Part shown: one piece after another, positions 24,552 through 36,751 of the stretch
Numbering within the stretch: position 1 is the first letter of the stretch
How the letters are laid out: each line of letters opens with the position of its first letter
Assembly (NCBI GenBank): GCA_002013415.1
Contig: MAEX01000004.1
Span: forward strand, 62,001-126,000
Reading direction: 5' to 3'
From: Mycobacterium sp. D16Q14
Lineage (GTDB): Bacteria > Actinomycetota > Actinomycetes > Mycobacteriales > Mycobacteriaceae
DNA length: 64,000 nucleotides
Made by a program: the position numbers and the translations under genes
Notes under the pieces: model-generated
The model's database searches: none
Told to the model about the DNA's origin: nothing
Seen by the model: the letters and a program-made list of their open reading frames with translations, nothing else

Positions 24552-25445
24552 ATGGAGCTCAGTGACATCACGCATTTCCTCGCGGTTGCCGAGGCCGGTG
24601 GCATCTCTCATGCGGCGAAGCGGCTCCACACCGTGCAGTCGAACGTCAGCACCCACATCAAGGCGCTGGAAGACGAACTCGGCGTCGAGCTGTTTCGTCG
24701 GCACGCGCGGGGAGTGACCCTGACCAACGCGGGGGAAGCCTTTCTCCCGTATGCCGAGCGCATCACGGCACTGCTGAGAGAAGCCGCTCAAGTGGTCGGC
24801 GATGAGGCCGAACCCACCGGGACGCTGGCGATCGGCTCCATGGAAACTACGGCAGGCCTGCGCCTGCCCGGCATTCTGGCCGCGTATGCGGCGCACTGCC
24901 CGCGAGTCGATTTCACACTCACCACGGGTACCACGGCCGAGCTGACCGATATGGTGAACGATCATCGGCTCGATGGCGGGTTTGTCTGTGGCCCTGTCGA
25001 GTATGATTCTCTTACAAAGGATTTGGCTTTCGTCGAAGAGCTAGTCCTGGTTACCGCCCAGCACCACAACGATATCCGGGAAGTCTTCGATACGTCGGCG
25101 CGGATGCTCGTCTTTCGCAATGGCTGCGCCTACCGCGACAGGCTGCACGAGATCTTTGTCGACCATGGCATCGCAGACCCTCAAGTCCTTGAGTTCGGGA
25201 GCCTGGAAGGAATTCTCGGATGTGTCGCGGCGGATATGGGTGCGACGCTACTTCCGGTTGCGGTCGTCACGGCATCGCAGCGTGTCTCCGCAGTGCGTGT
25301 GCACCAGCTGCCGCCCGTCCAGGCACGTGTCGAAACGCTGTTTGTCCGTCGTGCGGACTCGGCCGTATCGCCGGCGATGTCGCAGTTCCTGCGCCACCTG
25401 CAGCGTGCCGATACACCGGTGATGCTGCGATCGGTCGCGCGGTGA
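24552..25445 (+). CDS. LysR-family transcriptional regulator
   Basis: 297 residues. The N-terminal helix-turn-helix reads ITHFLAVAEAGGISHAAKRLHTVQSNVSTHIKALEDELG then ELFRRHARGVTLT, given here as the family block of residues 6-62; a LysR substrate-binding domain follows with GTLAIGSMETTAG and GFVCGPVEY. It lies in the same direction and 12 bases behind the tautomerase, not divergent as most LysR regulators are. It probably senses the operon's substrate and acts on the promoter at about 23076. Confidence 0.93.
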   Translation: MELSDITHFLAVAEAGGISHAAKRLHTVQSNVSTHIKALEDELGVELFRRHARGVTLTNAGEAFLPYAERITALLREAAQVVGDEAEPTGTLAIGSMETTAGLRLPGILAAYAAHCPRVDFTLTTGTTAELTDMVNDHRLDGGFVCGPVEYDSLTKDLAFVEELVLVTAQHHNDIREVFDTSARMLVFRNGCAYRDRLHEIFVDHGIADPQVLEFGSLEGILGCVAADMGATLLPVAVVTASQRVSAVRVHQLPPVQARVETLFVRRADSAVSPAMSQFLRHLQRADTPVMLRSVAR

Positions 25446-26009
25446 TTACTCGTAGCGCCCGTATCCGGTGATACCCGAATCATCGGCGGCCACATAGGTC
25501 GACAACCCGACTCCCCTGCCCTCGCCGCCGCCGACCGTGGTCAGGGTGCCGTTGTCATTGATCAGCACGATGTTGACATGCTGGCCCTTCGGACTCGGCT
25601 CGTCGTACAACACCATGTCGCCCGGCTTCGGCGCGTACCCGGCGGTCTCGTAGCGCCCTTGATCCTTGAGGTATGCGGTGAGCGTCAACACCCCCGGAAT
25701 GCGCCAGTTCCCGGAGTTCGGGTTGGCGAACGGCCGCCCGGACTCACGCATCACCCAACTGGTGAAGTCGGCGCACCAGGGCTCGTCGTTGCCCTCGGAG
25801 TACTTCACCATCCCGGCCTGCTCGGCGTATTCCTGCCCGAGGATCCGCACCACGGTCGCCCGTCCGGGGGTCAGCGCGGTGGTATCGACGATGGGAAATG
25901 CCGGGCTCGCGGTGCGCGCACGGTAGAAACCGATGGCGCCGCCCGCCGCCACCGCCAGGGTCGCGACGAGTGCTACCAGCAACAAGGCCCGGCGGGTCGA
26001 CAGACGCAT
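25446..26009 (-). CDS. CHAP-domain secreted protein
   Basis: 187 residues from the ATG at 26009. The N-terminus is a signal anchor (RRALLLVALVATLAVAAGGAIG). The CHAP amidase core has PWCADFTSWVMRESG with the catalytic Cys and a later KGQHVNIVLIND with His, plus GDMVLYDE. CHAP domains cleave peptidoglycan amide bonds; in this position it could be a wall hydrolase or an export-dependent enzyme. Frame extends upstream but lacks a signal sequence there. The stop is directly beside the LysR stop. Confidence 0.83.
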   Translation of the reverse strand: MRLSTRRALLLVALVATLAVAAGGAIGFYRARTASPAFPIVDTTALTPGRATVVRILGQEYAEQAGMVKYSEGNDEPWCADFTSWVMRESGRPFANPNSGNWRIPGVLTLTAYLKDQGRYETAGYAPKPGDMVLYDEPSPKGQHVNIVLINDNGTLTTVGGGEGRGVGLSTYVAADDSGITGYGRYE

Positions 26010-26056
26010 GCGATCCAGATTACGGAAACTTGCCGCGGGGCCGCTTCTAGGCAGGG

Positions 26057-26771
26057 TTAGTCTTCGGCGTCCCACAGTCGCCGGTAGTAGGCCATGCGTT
26101 CGCGGTCGTCGACGACGCCATAGGCCTCGAAGAACACCGCATCCAAGCCCTTGCCGTAATTCCATTCCAAGGACCAGCTGGCGACCGCGAGGTCGGCCCA
26201 GCGATCGGCAACTCCAGATCACCGAAGTCCACGTGCCCGCACCAGTTGCCCTCGTCGTCCACGAGGGTGGTGGGTGCGCAGGCGTCGCCGTGGCATACCG
26301 CCAGGCGGTCGATGGGCGGGTGCGCTGAAAGCTCGTCCGGCTTGGCGATGCGGGCCACGCGATCGGCCACTGACCGGCTGTATGGACAATTGCAGGCTGT
26401 CATGCAGCGCCCGCAGCCCGGAAACCTATGGCCCGCACCGCGGGCTCCGGGTTGGCGATCCAGCGGGGCGCCACCGCGCTGTGGCCGGGCACACCGGCGG
26501 TGTGCAGCCAATGCAGCGGGCCGTCGGTGTCGACGCCCAGGACCCGGGGAACCGTCGTGTAGTGGCCCGCCCAGGCGAGCTTCTCGGCCTCGACACGCAG
26601 GTCAATCGCCGGATGGGGTGCCGATACCTTCACGAATTCACGGCCGGGCCCCGCTCCGATCTGAAACGTGCGACCACCAATCTCGTTGTACCACACCGGG
26701 AGTACCGGTCGGCCAGCAGCGATATGTGCCACGATGTCGGGGGTGGTCACCGGCTCGATCGGAATCGTCAC
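26057..26771 (-). pseudogene. aminoglycoside-phosphotransferase-like gene, broken by frameshifts
   Basis: Pieces of one kinase lie in three different frames. The N-terminal lobe reads from 26771 (MTIPIEPVTTP, GAGPGREFVKVSAP) and stops at 26400. The catalytic loop is in a second frame (RLAVCHGDACAPTTL, CGHVDFGDL). The C-terminus is in a third, ADRWADLAVASWSLEWNYGKG and YYRRLWDAED, with a TAA at 26057. At least two indels are needed, near 26400 and 26212. M. tuberculosis Rv3817, next to Rv3818, is the likely intact counterpart. The gene should be inactive here unless the assembly is wrong. Confidence 0.8.
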
Positions 26772-26815
26772 GGTTCCAGTCTGCCCGCCATCGATCGGCG
26801 GGTAGCGTGCCGAAC

Positions 26816-27589
26816 GTGAACCTCAACCACTTCCAAGCGCTCTACGACTTGTCGGGACGCACCGCCATCGTCACCGGTGGTACCCGCGGAATCGGATACG
26901 CGATTGCCGAGGCTCTCGGCGCCTGTGGGGCATCGGTCGTGGTGTCCAGCCGGAAGGCCGATGCCTGTACCGCTGCGGCAAAGGAGCTACAGGACAAGGG
27001 GTATCGCGCATTTGGCGTGCCCGCCCACATGGGCGATCTGGGTGATATCGACCGGCTGGTCGCGAGCACGGTCGACGAGTACGGAGGTGTCGACATCGTG
27101 GTGAACGCCGCCGCGAACCCGGTCGCGCAGCCCATGGGCAGCTACACGCCGGAGGCGCTGGGCAAGTCGTTCGACGTCAATGTGCGCGGTCCGGTGTTTC
27201 TGGTGCAGTCGGCGTTGCCGCATCTGACCGCCAGTGAGTATGCCTCGGTGCTCAACGTGGTATCGGTGGCCGCTTTTCAGTACGTGCCGATGTTGTCGAT
27301 GTACGCGGCCATGAAGGCCACGCTCATGTCCTTCACCCGGTCGATGGCCGCCGAGTACACCGGGCGGGGCATCCGGGTGAACGCGCTGGCTCCCGGCACG
27401 GTCGACACCTACATGCTGCAGCAGAACCCGCAGGAGGTCATCGATGCCATGGCCGCGCAATCCTTCATGGGACGTGTGGCACACACCGACGAGATGGTCG
27501 GCCCGGCGCTGTTGCTGCTGTCCGACGCGGGTTCGTTCATCACGGGCCAGGTGATCGTGGCTGACGGCGGTGGTGGGGTTCAGCGTTAG
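26816..27589 (+). CDS. short-chain dehydrogenase/reductase
   Basis: 257 residues from the GTG at 26816. Rossmann motif TGGTRGIGYAIAEALGACG, the NAAANP variant of NAG, active-site Ser in VVSVAAFQYVPMLSMYAAMK with the YxxxK pair, and a C-terminal SDAGSFITGQVIVADGGGG. Classical SDR cofactor NAD(P)H; the Ser/Arg after the Gly motif (SSRKAD) suggests NADPH. Divergent from the broken kinase gene. Substrate not identifiable. Confidence 0.92.
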   Translation: MNLNHFQALYDLSGRTAIVTGGTRGIGYAIAEALGACGASVVVSSRKADACTAAAKELQDKGYRAFGVPAHMGDLGDIDRLVASTVDEYGGVDIVVNAAANPVAQPMGSYTPEALGKSFDVNVRGPVFLVQSALPHLTASEYASVLNVVSVAAFQYVPMLSMYAAMKATLMSFTRSMAAEYTGRGIRVNALAPGTVDTYMLQQNPQEVIDAMAAQSFMGRVAHTDEMVGPALLLLSDAGSFITGQVIVADGGGGVQR

Positions 27590-27637
27590 GCGGGTATCCG
27601 AGTGCACTGAGCGGGCCGCCAGCGCTAGGCTCGTCAC

Positions 27638-28420
27638 GTGGAGCCTGTCTATGGAACGGTGATTGGGCTTGCCCGTACCGTCTGGGCCATTCAAGGCCTG
27701 AAGTTCACCGTTACGGGTGTCGAGAACCTGCCGACTGAAGGCGGGGCGGTCGTGGCGATCAATCACACCGGGTACATGGACTTTACCTTCGCCGGGCTGC
27801 CGGCGTTCCTTCAGAAAAAGGGACGCAAGGTGCGGTTCATGGCCAAGAAGGAAACCTTCGACAACAAGATCACCGGCCCCATCATGCGGGGCTGTCGGCA
27901 CATCTCGGTCGACCGCGTCGACGGTGCCGCGTCGTACGCCGAGGCAGTCGACAAGCTCAAGGCCGGTGAACTGGTGGGGGTGTACCCGGAGGCGACCATT
28001 AGCCGCAGCTTTGAGATCAAGGAATTCAAGTCAGGGGCGGCGCGCATGGCCATCGAGGCCGGTGTGCCGATCGTCCCGCACGTCGTCTGGGGCGCGCAGC
28101 GCATTTGGACCAAGGGGCATCCCAAGAATCTCGGTCGCACCAATACGCCGATCTCCATCGCGGTGGGCGCACCTATCGAGCCGACGCTGCCGGTTTCGGA
28201 GCTCACCGCGCTGCTCCATGCACGCATGCAACACCTGCTGCTGGAGGTGCAGGACGACTACGGCCAGCATCCGGCCGGAGAGTACTGGGTGCCGCATCGG
28301 CTGGGTGGGTCCGCGCCGACCTTGGCCGAGGCCGCACAGTGGGATGCCCAGGACGCTGCCGAGCGCAAGGCACAACGCGCCGCTCGCGAGGCAGAAAAGC
28401 AGGCCCAGAAAGACAGCTAG
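27638..28420 (+). CDS. 1-acylglycerol-3-phosphate acyltransferase-like protein, copy 1
   Basis: 260 residues with the PlsC fold. Catalytic NHTGYMD (HX4D) is near residue 45, then the FMAKKETFD block, and VGVYPEATISRSFEIKEFKSGAARMA where the usual PEGTRS reads PEATIS. A hydrophobic N-terminus suggests membrane association; the C-terminus is a charged Ala/Lys/Glu-rich coil. Start GTG 27638. It is followed without gap by a close copy. Corresponds in order to Rv3816c/Rv3815c; acyl-acceptor unknown. Confidence 0.88.
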   Translation: MEPVYGTVIGLARTVWAIQGLKFTVTGVENLPTEGGAVVAINHTGYMDFTFAGLPAFLQKKGRKVRFMAKKETFDNKITGPIMRGCRHISVDRVDGAASYAEAVDKLKAGELVGVYPEATISRSFEIKEFKSGAARMAIEAGVPIVPHVVWGAQRIWTKGHPKNLGRTNTPISIAVGAPIEPTLPVSELTALLHARMQHLLLEVQDDYGQHPAGEYWVPHRLGGSAPTLAEAAQWDAQDAAERKAQRAAREAEKQAQKDS

Positions 28421-29185
28421 ATGGAACCGGTTTACCGACTCCTCGAAATCACGGCTAATACGGCGGTCTTCCTCACAGGGACCGTGATCAGATATCGAGG
28501 TCTGGAGCAGGTCCCGTCCGGCGGTGGTGCGGTGATCGCGATCAAGCACACCAGTTACGTCGACTTTCTTCCGGCGGGTTTGGCGACGGTCCGCGCCGGT
28601 CGGCGGCTGCGGTTCATGCTCAAGGCGGAAATGCAGGAGGTGCCCATCATGAACTTCCTGATCAAACATGCCAAGGCGATTCCCGTCCACCGCAGCGCGG
28701 GCCACGGTGCCTATGAGGCGGCGGTGGCCAGTCTGCGTGGCGGAGAGATCGTCGGGGTGTACCCGGAGGCCACCATCAGCCGTAGTTTCGAGCTCAAGGA
28801 GTTCAAGAGCGGCGCCGCCCGGATGGCTCATGAGGCCGGCGTACCGATCGTTCCGCTCATCGTCTGGGGGGCTCAGCGTATCTGGACCAAGGATCATCCA
28901 AAAGATCTGGGGCACAGCAAAATCCCCGTCAATGTCGCAGTCGGTCCGCTGCTGAACGCGTCCCCGGACTTCGGGCGCACGACCGCCGAATTGCACGACG
29001 CCATGGAGCAGCTGCTGACGCTGGCGCAGCAGGACTACCCGGAAGAGCCCGGCGCGTACTGGCTGCCCAGGCGCCTGGGCGGTAGCGCCCCCACACTGGA
29101 GGAAGCCGCAGCGCTCGATGCGGCGGAATCGGCAGAACGTGCCCATAAGCGGGCCCAGAAGAAGACAGGGCCGGGCCGCACGTGA
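28421..29185 (+). CDS. 1-acylglycerol-3-phosphate acyltransferase-like protein, copy 2
   Basis: 254 residues, ATG directly after the first copy's stop. The active site reads KHTSYVD: the His and Asp are kept but the preceding Asn is Lys. The block GVYPEATISRSFELKEFKSGAARMAHEAG is near-identical to copy 1 (given here as the shared region around residue 110). The two differ most in the first 60 residues and the C-terminal coil. It overlaps the HAD gene by 4 bases (GTGA). Copy 2 may have a different acceptor. Confidence 0.88.
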   Translation: MEPVYRLLEITANTAVFLTGTVIRYRGLEQVPSGGGAVIAIKHTSYVDFLPAGLATVRAGRRLRFMLKAEMQEVPIMNFLIKHAKAIPVHRSAGHGAYEAAVASLRGGEIVGVYPEATISRSFELKEFKSGAARMAHEAGVPIVPLIVWGAQRIWTKDHPKDLGHSKIPVNVAVGPLLNASPDFGRTTAELHDAMEQLLTLAQQDYPEEPGAYWLPRRLGGSAPTLEEAAALDAAESAERAHKRAQKKTGPGRT

Positions 29186-30000
29186 CTCCTCCCACCCTTA
29201 TCGCGTCCGACGTGGACGGGACGCTGATCGATTCCGACGAGCTGCTGTCGGCACGCACCCGCGCAGTCATCACCGCCGCGGTCGAATCGGGCAGCACGTT
29301 CGTTCTGGCCACCGGCCGTCCGCCCCGCTGGATCACCCCAATCGTCGATGCCCTCGGCTTCGCGCCGATCTCGGTGTGCGCCAACGGCTCCGTTCTGTAC
29401 GACGCGGACAGTGACCGGATCATCTCGGCGGCCACACTCAGCCCGGTGGAGCTCGCCGTGCTCGCAGAGGTGGCGGAAGCCGCAATTCCCGGGGTGGGCC
29501 TGGCGGTGGAGCGGGTGGGCCGCAGCGCACACGACGCCGCGACGCCGCAATTCGTCAGTTCGCCCGGATACGAGCATGCCTGGCTGAACCCCGACAACAC
29601 CGAGGTGTCGCTGGAGGACCTGCTGAGCTTTCCGGCGGTGAAGCTGCTGGTGCGCAAGGCCGGAGCCCGTAGCTCGGAGATGGCCGAGATCCTCGCGCCG
29701 CTGGTGACCGAGGCGGGAGCGGCCATCACCTATTCCACCGACAACGGGCTCATCGAGGTGATGCCCATCGGGATCAGCAAGGCCAGCGGAATCGCTGTGG
29801 TGGCGGATCAGGCTGGGGTGCAGCCGGAATCGATCATCGCCTTCGGCGATATGCCCAATGACGTAGCCATGTTGCGCTGGGCCGGGCACGGGGTGGCGAT
29901 GGGTAATGCGCACCCGGATGCGCGGGCTGCCGCCGATGAGATCACTGCCACCAACGACGACGACGGGGTGGCGAAGGTTCTTGAACGCTGGTGGGGCTGA
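29182..30000 (+). CDS. HAD-superfamily hydrolase (Cof type)
   Basis: 272 residues from the GTG overlapping the acyltransferase stop. Motif I is IASDVDGTLIDSDE with the nucleophilic Asp; motif II ATGRPPRW; motif IV FGDMPNDVAMLRWAG. The long C2 cap marks the Cof/sugar-phosphatase branch. In the operon with two acyltransferases it may act on a phosphorylated lipid intermediate, but Cof enzymes usually take sugar phosphates. Orthologue position of Rv3813c. Confidence 0.9.
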   Translation: MTPPTLIASDVDGTLIDSDELLSARTRAVITAAVESGSTFVLATGRPPRWITPIVDALGFAPISVCANGSVLYDADSDRIISAATLSPVELAVLAEVAEAAIPGVGLAVERVGRSAHDAATPQFVSSPGYEHAWLNPDNTEVSLEDLLSFPAVKLLVRKAGARSSEMAEILAPLVTEAGAAITYSTDNGLIEVMPIGISKASGIAVVADQAGVQPESIIAFGDMPNDVAMLRWAGHGVAMGNAHPDARAAADEITATNDDDGVAKVLERWWG

Positions 30001-30022
30001 GACCTTTTAGGTGCGTCCGGCG

Positions 30023-31762
30023 TTAGGCGGCGGGCGCGAACTGTTCTACCGGGGGAGGCGGGGGAGGCGGAGCCGGTGCGGGCGGCGGCGGTGCTGCCGG
30101 TGCGGCCGGAGCTGAGAACTGTTCGGGCAAGGCACTTTGTGCCACTGGTGCTACTCCGAGGATTTCGCGGGTCTCGCCGTTGATCACGCTTGACACCCGG
30201 CCGCTGGCCCGGTCGTAGATCAGGGAGCCCTTCTGGAAGTTCTGCACGATGATGTTCGGTTCGCTCACTTCGTCGGTCACCGGGAGCCCCAACGACCCTC
30301 GCTCAAAATCTGTTTCGGCCCAGGCGTGGTAGATCGCGCCGACAACGGGATGGGTGCCGGTGCCGGGGGAGAAGTACATGGCGCCATTGCGGAAGGTGGC
30401 GAAGCGGGCATCACCGGCAGCCTGTTGCTCAGTGGATGTGGGCGCACCAAGGGAACTGTCGGTGCTGCCCAACCGCGTCCAGGTGTCATAGATGGCGCCG
30501 CCGCGCATCGCGTCGACCAGATCAGGGGGCTCTCCGTTGGCGGCGCCTGCGGCGATATCGCGAAGGCGGGGTATCAAGCGGTACGCGGCCTCACCTGGGC
30601 ATTCGGTGTTGCCGACGTCGCGATGCGTGAAAATCGTGGGCAGCGTGACGATTCTTCCTCCGGGCACGGTGGTGAAGGGGCCGCCCTCCGACGCCAGGTC
30701 CACCTGGCCCCGCGGATCCACTCCGGCGAGCCGCAGACGCCAGCCCAGCATGCGGCCGGCGGATTGCAGCATTGCGGGAGAGGGCTCTTCGCGAGTGAAG
30801 TCGCCGATCAGCGCCAGCCCCCAGCTGTGCTCGTTGAATCCGCCGGTGTGGGCGCCCTGCACGTTGTTGGTGATGCCGCCGAAACGGCCCTCGAAGATCT
30901 GCCCGTACTTGTCCACCAGCACGTTGTAGGCGATGTCGCACCATTTGAGGGTTTTGGTGTGATATGCGTAGATAGCCCGGATGATGGCGGCGGAATCGTA
31001 CGGCGAGTAGTTGTTGCTTCCGGCGGTGTGGTGGACCACTCCCGCGCGCACGTCCCTGTTGTAAACCGGTGGGCACCGGTCCGATTCGTTGGCTCCCCAT
31101 TGGGCACGAGTGATGATGCGCGGGCCCGCCTGGGGCAGCGCTATCGGCGCCGACCAGCGCTCTTCGAACCGTGCACCGTCGGGTGGTGCCAGCTTGGGGC
31201 TGATCAAGATGGCGTCGAGCCCAGTGGTCAGCGGCTGCTCGATGCTCGCCGGCCGGTAACCCAGGCCGGGGTCGCCGCCGCCGGTCTTCGGCGCCTTCAC
31301 GTTCGCGCCGTACCGGGGTTGCACGGCGATCTGAGCGGAATGGGTGGAGCCGACGAATACCGGCTCTGTCGCCGCGGGTATTGCCTTGTCTTGGGCCACG
31401 GGGTCGCCGGACTCAACGGGGTGGAGTTCGTACCACTGCCCCCAACCGCCATCGGTCTGTTGCGCCCGCACGGAAACGTTGACGGAGGCCAGGTCTTCAC
31501 CGCGGACGGCGACAAGGCTGAAGGATTCGGCCTGCTGGATATCGTGCACGGTGGCCGGTGTGTTCAGGCCGGGTAGTCCGACCTCCGCGGTCAGGATCTC
31601 GTGAGTCGCGGAATTCTGTAGAGACTGCGAGGTGATGGCAGTCTCTTCGGCCTGCTCGGTTTTGAGGTGATCGACCACGCTGACGGTCATTACCGTCGCG
31701 GTCGCGGCAAGAGCCAGCGCAAGCTGCCGCCTCATGGGCATCTTGCTGATTCGTACTGGCAC
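30023..31762 (-). CDS. secreted peptidoglycan-recognition amidase with LGFP repeats (Rv3811-type)
   Basis: 579 residues from a GTG with CAGGAGAG upstream. N-terminal signal sequence (residues 10-30), a variable middle domain, then a zinc amidase domain with GVVHHTAGSNNYS (His), DIAYNVLVDKYGQIFEGRFGG-type core and IFTHRDVGNTECPGEAAY (His/Cys ligands), and two LGFP repeats (IYDTWTRLGS, IYHAWAETDF) that bind the cell wall, ending in a Pro-rich tail. N-acetylmuramoyl-L-alanine amidase activity is expected outside the membrane. Adjacent to erp as in M. tuberculosis. Confidence 0.9.
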   Translation of the reverse strand: MPVRISKMPMRRQLALALAATATVMTVSVVDHLKTEQAEETAITSQSLQNSATHEILTAEVGLPGLNTPATVHDIQQAESFSLVAVRGEDLASVNVSVRAQQTDGGWGQWYELHPVESGDPVAQDKAIPAATEPVFVGSTHSAQIAVQPRYGANVKAPKTGGGDPGLGYRPASIEQPLTTGLDAILISPKLAPPDGARFEERWSAPIALPQAGPRIITRAQWGANESDRCPPVYNRDVRAGVVHHTAGSNNYSPYDSAAIIRAIYAYHTKTLKWCDIAYNVLVDKYGQIFEGRFGGITNNVQGAHTGGFNEHSWGLALIGDFTREEPSPAMLQSAGRMLGWRLRLAGVDPRGQVDLASEGGPFTTVPGGRIVTLPTIFTHRDVGNTECPGEAAYRLIPRLRDIAAGAANGEPPDLVDAMRGGAIYDTWTRLGSTDSSLGAPTSTEQQAAGDARFATFRNGAMYFSPGTGTHPVVGAIYHAWAETDFERGSLGLPVTDEVSEPNIIVQNFQKGSLIYDRASGRVSSVINGETREILGVAPVAQSALPEQFSAPAAPAAPPPPAPAPPPPPPPVEQFAPAA

Positions 31763-31904
31763 GTCGTCTCTCCTGGATCACACCGGACGCGCCGCATGGA
31801 GCGAAACGACCACCAGGGATGTTACGTATGGGACAAATGTGACTAGTGATTCGACACGCGTCAATTGTCAATCTTGATATTTGGCGGGTTGGTCACACGC
31901 AACG

Positions 31905-31935
31905 ACACCGCAGAGCCTCTATGCCCTGCGGTGCC
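31905..31935 (-). terminator. hairpin after erp
   Basis: CACCGCAG (31906-31913) pairs with CTGCGGTG (31926-31933) over a 12-base loop, followed on the minus strand by mixed sequence. It lies 30 bases beyond the erp stop and before the amidase gene start. Probable factor-independent terminator, weak U-tract. Confidence 0.5.
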
Positions 31936-31962
31936 GTTTCGCTACCTAGCTTGTGTGTCGAC

Positions 31963-32766
31963 CTAGCCGGCCGGCGCCGGAGCCGCCGCGGAGGCGGCCG
32001 CCGGGATGGCGCCCTTGATGAGGTCAACCGCCTGGGTGATGCCCAGCTGGTTCACGGCCCCCATCGCGTCGCTGATCAGGCTGCTGCCGCCGCCGAGTCC
32101 GCTGGGCGTGCCGAGGCCCGCCAGCGAAGGGTCGGCAAGCGCCGGGTTGGTCAGGCCGGTGCCCAGGGCCGGGTTTGGTGTGATCGGGACTTCACCGGCG
32201 GGAGAGGTTAGACCCGCAGTGCTTGCGGCCGGATCGGTCAGCGCCGGGTTCACACCCGTCGCGGGAGTGAGTCCCGGGGTGCTCGCCGGAGCGGCCGGGT
32301 TAGTCAGACCCGGATTGGTCAGACCGGGGTTGGTCAGTGCCGGATCGGTAAGTCCAGGCGTGGTGGTCCCGCCCGGGCTGGTGAGTCCGGGGTTGGTCAG
32401 CGCAGGGTTCGTCAGCGACGTAGACGGGCTGGTCAGGCCGCCCGGCGTGGTGAGACCACCGGGGGCGAGCGCCGGGTTGGCGCCACCGAGGCTACCGAGC
32501 CCGCCACCGCCCAGACCGGGGATGTTGAGACCGGACAGCCCGGGGATCTGCACGCCGAACTGTGACGTCATCTGTTGAACTGCGCCCATGAGCTCGCCGG
32601 GGAGATCCGACACGATCGCGGCCTGCACGAATTCCTGCTGTGAAGGCGCGGGCGCGGCGGCCTGGGTCATGTTGGTCGCGAGGGCGATGGCAAACGGACT
32701 TGCAACGGCCAGCGCGGCGACCGAGCTCAAGGCTGTCGAAAGCCGGCGGCGGCGACGATTAGGCAC
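31963..32766 (-). CDS. erp: exported repetitive protein Erp (PirG)
   Basis: 267 residues from the GTG at 32766, with GAGGAG six bases upstream. The N-terminus PNRRRRRLSTALSSVAALAVASPFA is an export signal; then the Erp core SDLPGELMGAVQQMTSQFG, a run of PGLTxP/PALTNP pentamer repeats (roughly residues 80-190) and an Ala-rich C-terminal region with VNQLGITQAVDLIKG. This is the surface virulence factor known from M. tuberculosis Rv3810; repeat number varies between species. An in-frame extension to 33135 reads through the glf promoter and is rejected. Confidence 0.92.
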   Translation of the reverse strand: MPNRRRRRLSTALSSVAALAVASPFAIALATNMTQAAAPAPSQQEFVQAAIVSDLPGELMGAVQQMTSQFGVQIPGLSGLNIPGLGGGGLGSLGGANPALAPGGLTTPGGLTSPSTSLTNPALTNPGLTSPGGTTTPGLTDPALTNPGLTNPGLTNPAAPASTPGLTPATGVNPALTDPAASTAGLTSPAGEVPITPNPALGTGLTNPALADPSLAGLGTPSGLGGGSSLISDAMGAVNQLGITQAVDLIKGAIPAAASAAAPAPAG

Positions 32767-33034
32767 GGAAGTCTCCTCAATATCGGGTCGATCACTTATG
32801 GTGTACTGCGGTTTTGCGTGTTCTTTCACGGGATTTCCCGTGGGTGTCGGATCGGCGGATCGGCACCGGAACCGTCGCTTTCGATGGTAACCAGAGTTAC
32901 TGGTGTGACTAGAGGGACGAAACCAAATCGTGAGCCAATCGCGACCGGATCCGTACCTGCGAACCCTTGCGGGCTTGTTCCACGCGGGGCGGATGTCGCT
33001 GTCCGGGGCTCGTGGTGCCGGTCCAGTACCCTGA

Positions 33035-36187
<3,153 letters not shown>

Positions 36188-36191
<4 letters not shown>

Positions 36192-36751
36192 CCGGTCTGC
36201 TGCCGGGCGAGGTGACCGCGCCGCAGGGTGAGACCGCGGTTCTGGTCGCCGTGCAGTCGGCCCTCGCCGGTCGGCCCGGGGTGCTCAGCACTGCTCGCGG
36301 GCTGTCCCATTTCGGTGAGCACAGCATCGGATGGGTGGCCGCGGCGCTGGTCGGCGCCGCCATCAATAGGCGCGACAAGCCCCGTCGTCGCAGCTGGTTG
36401 GCAGCGGGCGCCGGCGCCTTTGGCGCCCACGCCGCCTCGGTGATCATCAAGCGTGTGGTGCGTCGCCGTCGTCCCAGCCATGAGGCGGTGCGGGTGAACG
36501 TCAGTACGCCAAGTCGGTTGAGCTTCCCCTCCTCGCATGCCACCTCGACCGCGGCGGCGGCAGTGCTGCTCGCACCGCTGACGGGATTGCCGCTGCCCGC
36601 GCTGCTGATTCCGCCGATGGCATTGTCGCGGTTGGTTCTTGGCGTGCATTACCCCACAGATGTGGCCGCGGGCGCCGCGATTGGCGCACTGATCGGCGCG
36701 GCCGTTCGTCGGGCGGACGTTCGCCTGGCGCTCAAGGAGGAACAGCGATGA
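36188..36751 (+). CDS. PAP2-family decaprenyl-phosphoryl-ribose phosphatase (Rv3807c-type)
   Basis: 187 residues with three or four membrane segments. The phosphatase motifs are KRVVRRRRPSHEA, SFPSSHATSTAA and SRLVLGVHYPTDVAAG. In the decaprenyl-phosphoryl-arabinose pathway it is thought to remove the 5-phosphate made by UbiA, before the epimerase steps. It overlaps glfT2 and ubiA by ATGA at both ends, so the whole galactan/arabinan precursor set is translationally linked. Matches Rv3807c in order. Confidence 0.9.

Noticed and set aside
32100..32500. Tandem repeats resembling a CRISPR or minisatellite
   Set aside because: They are the PGLTxP pentapeptide repeats of Erp and stay in frame; repeats are degenerate and lack spacers.
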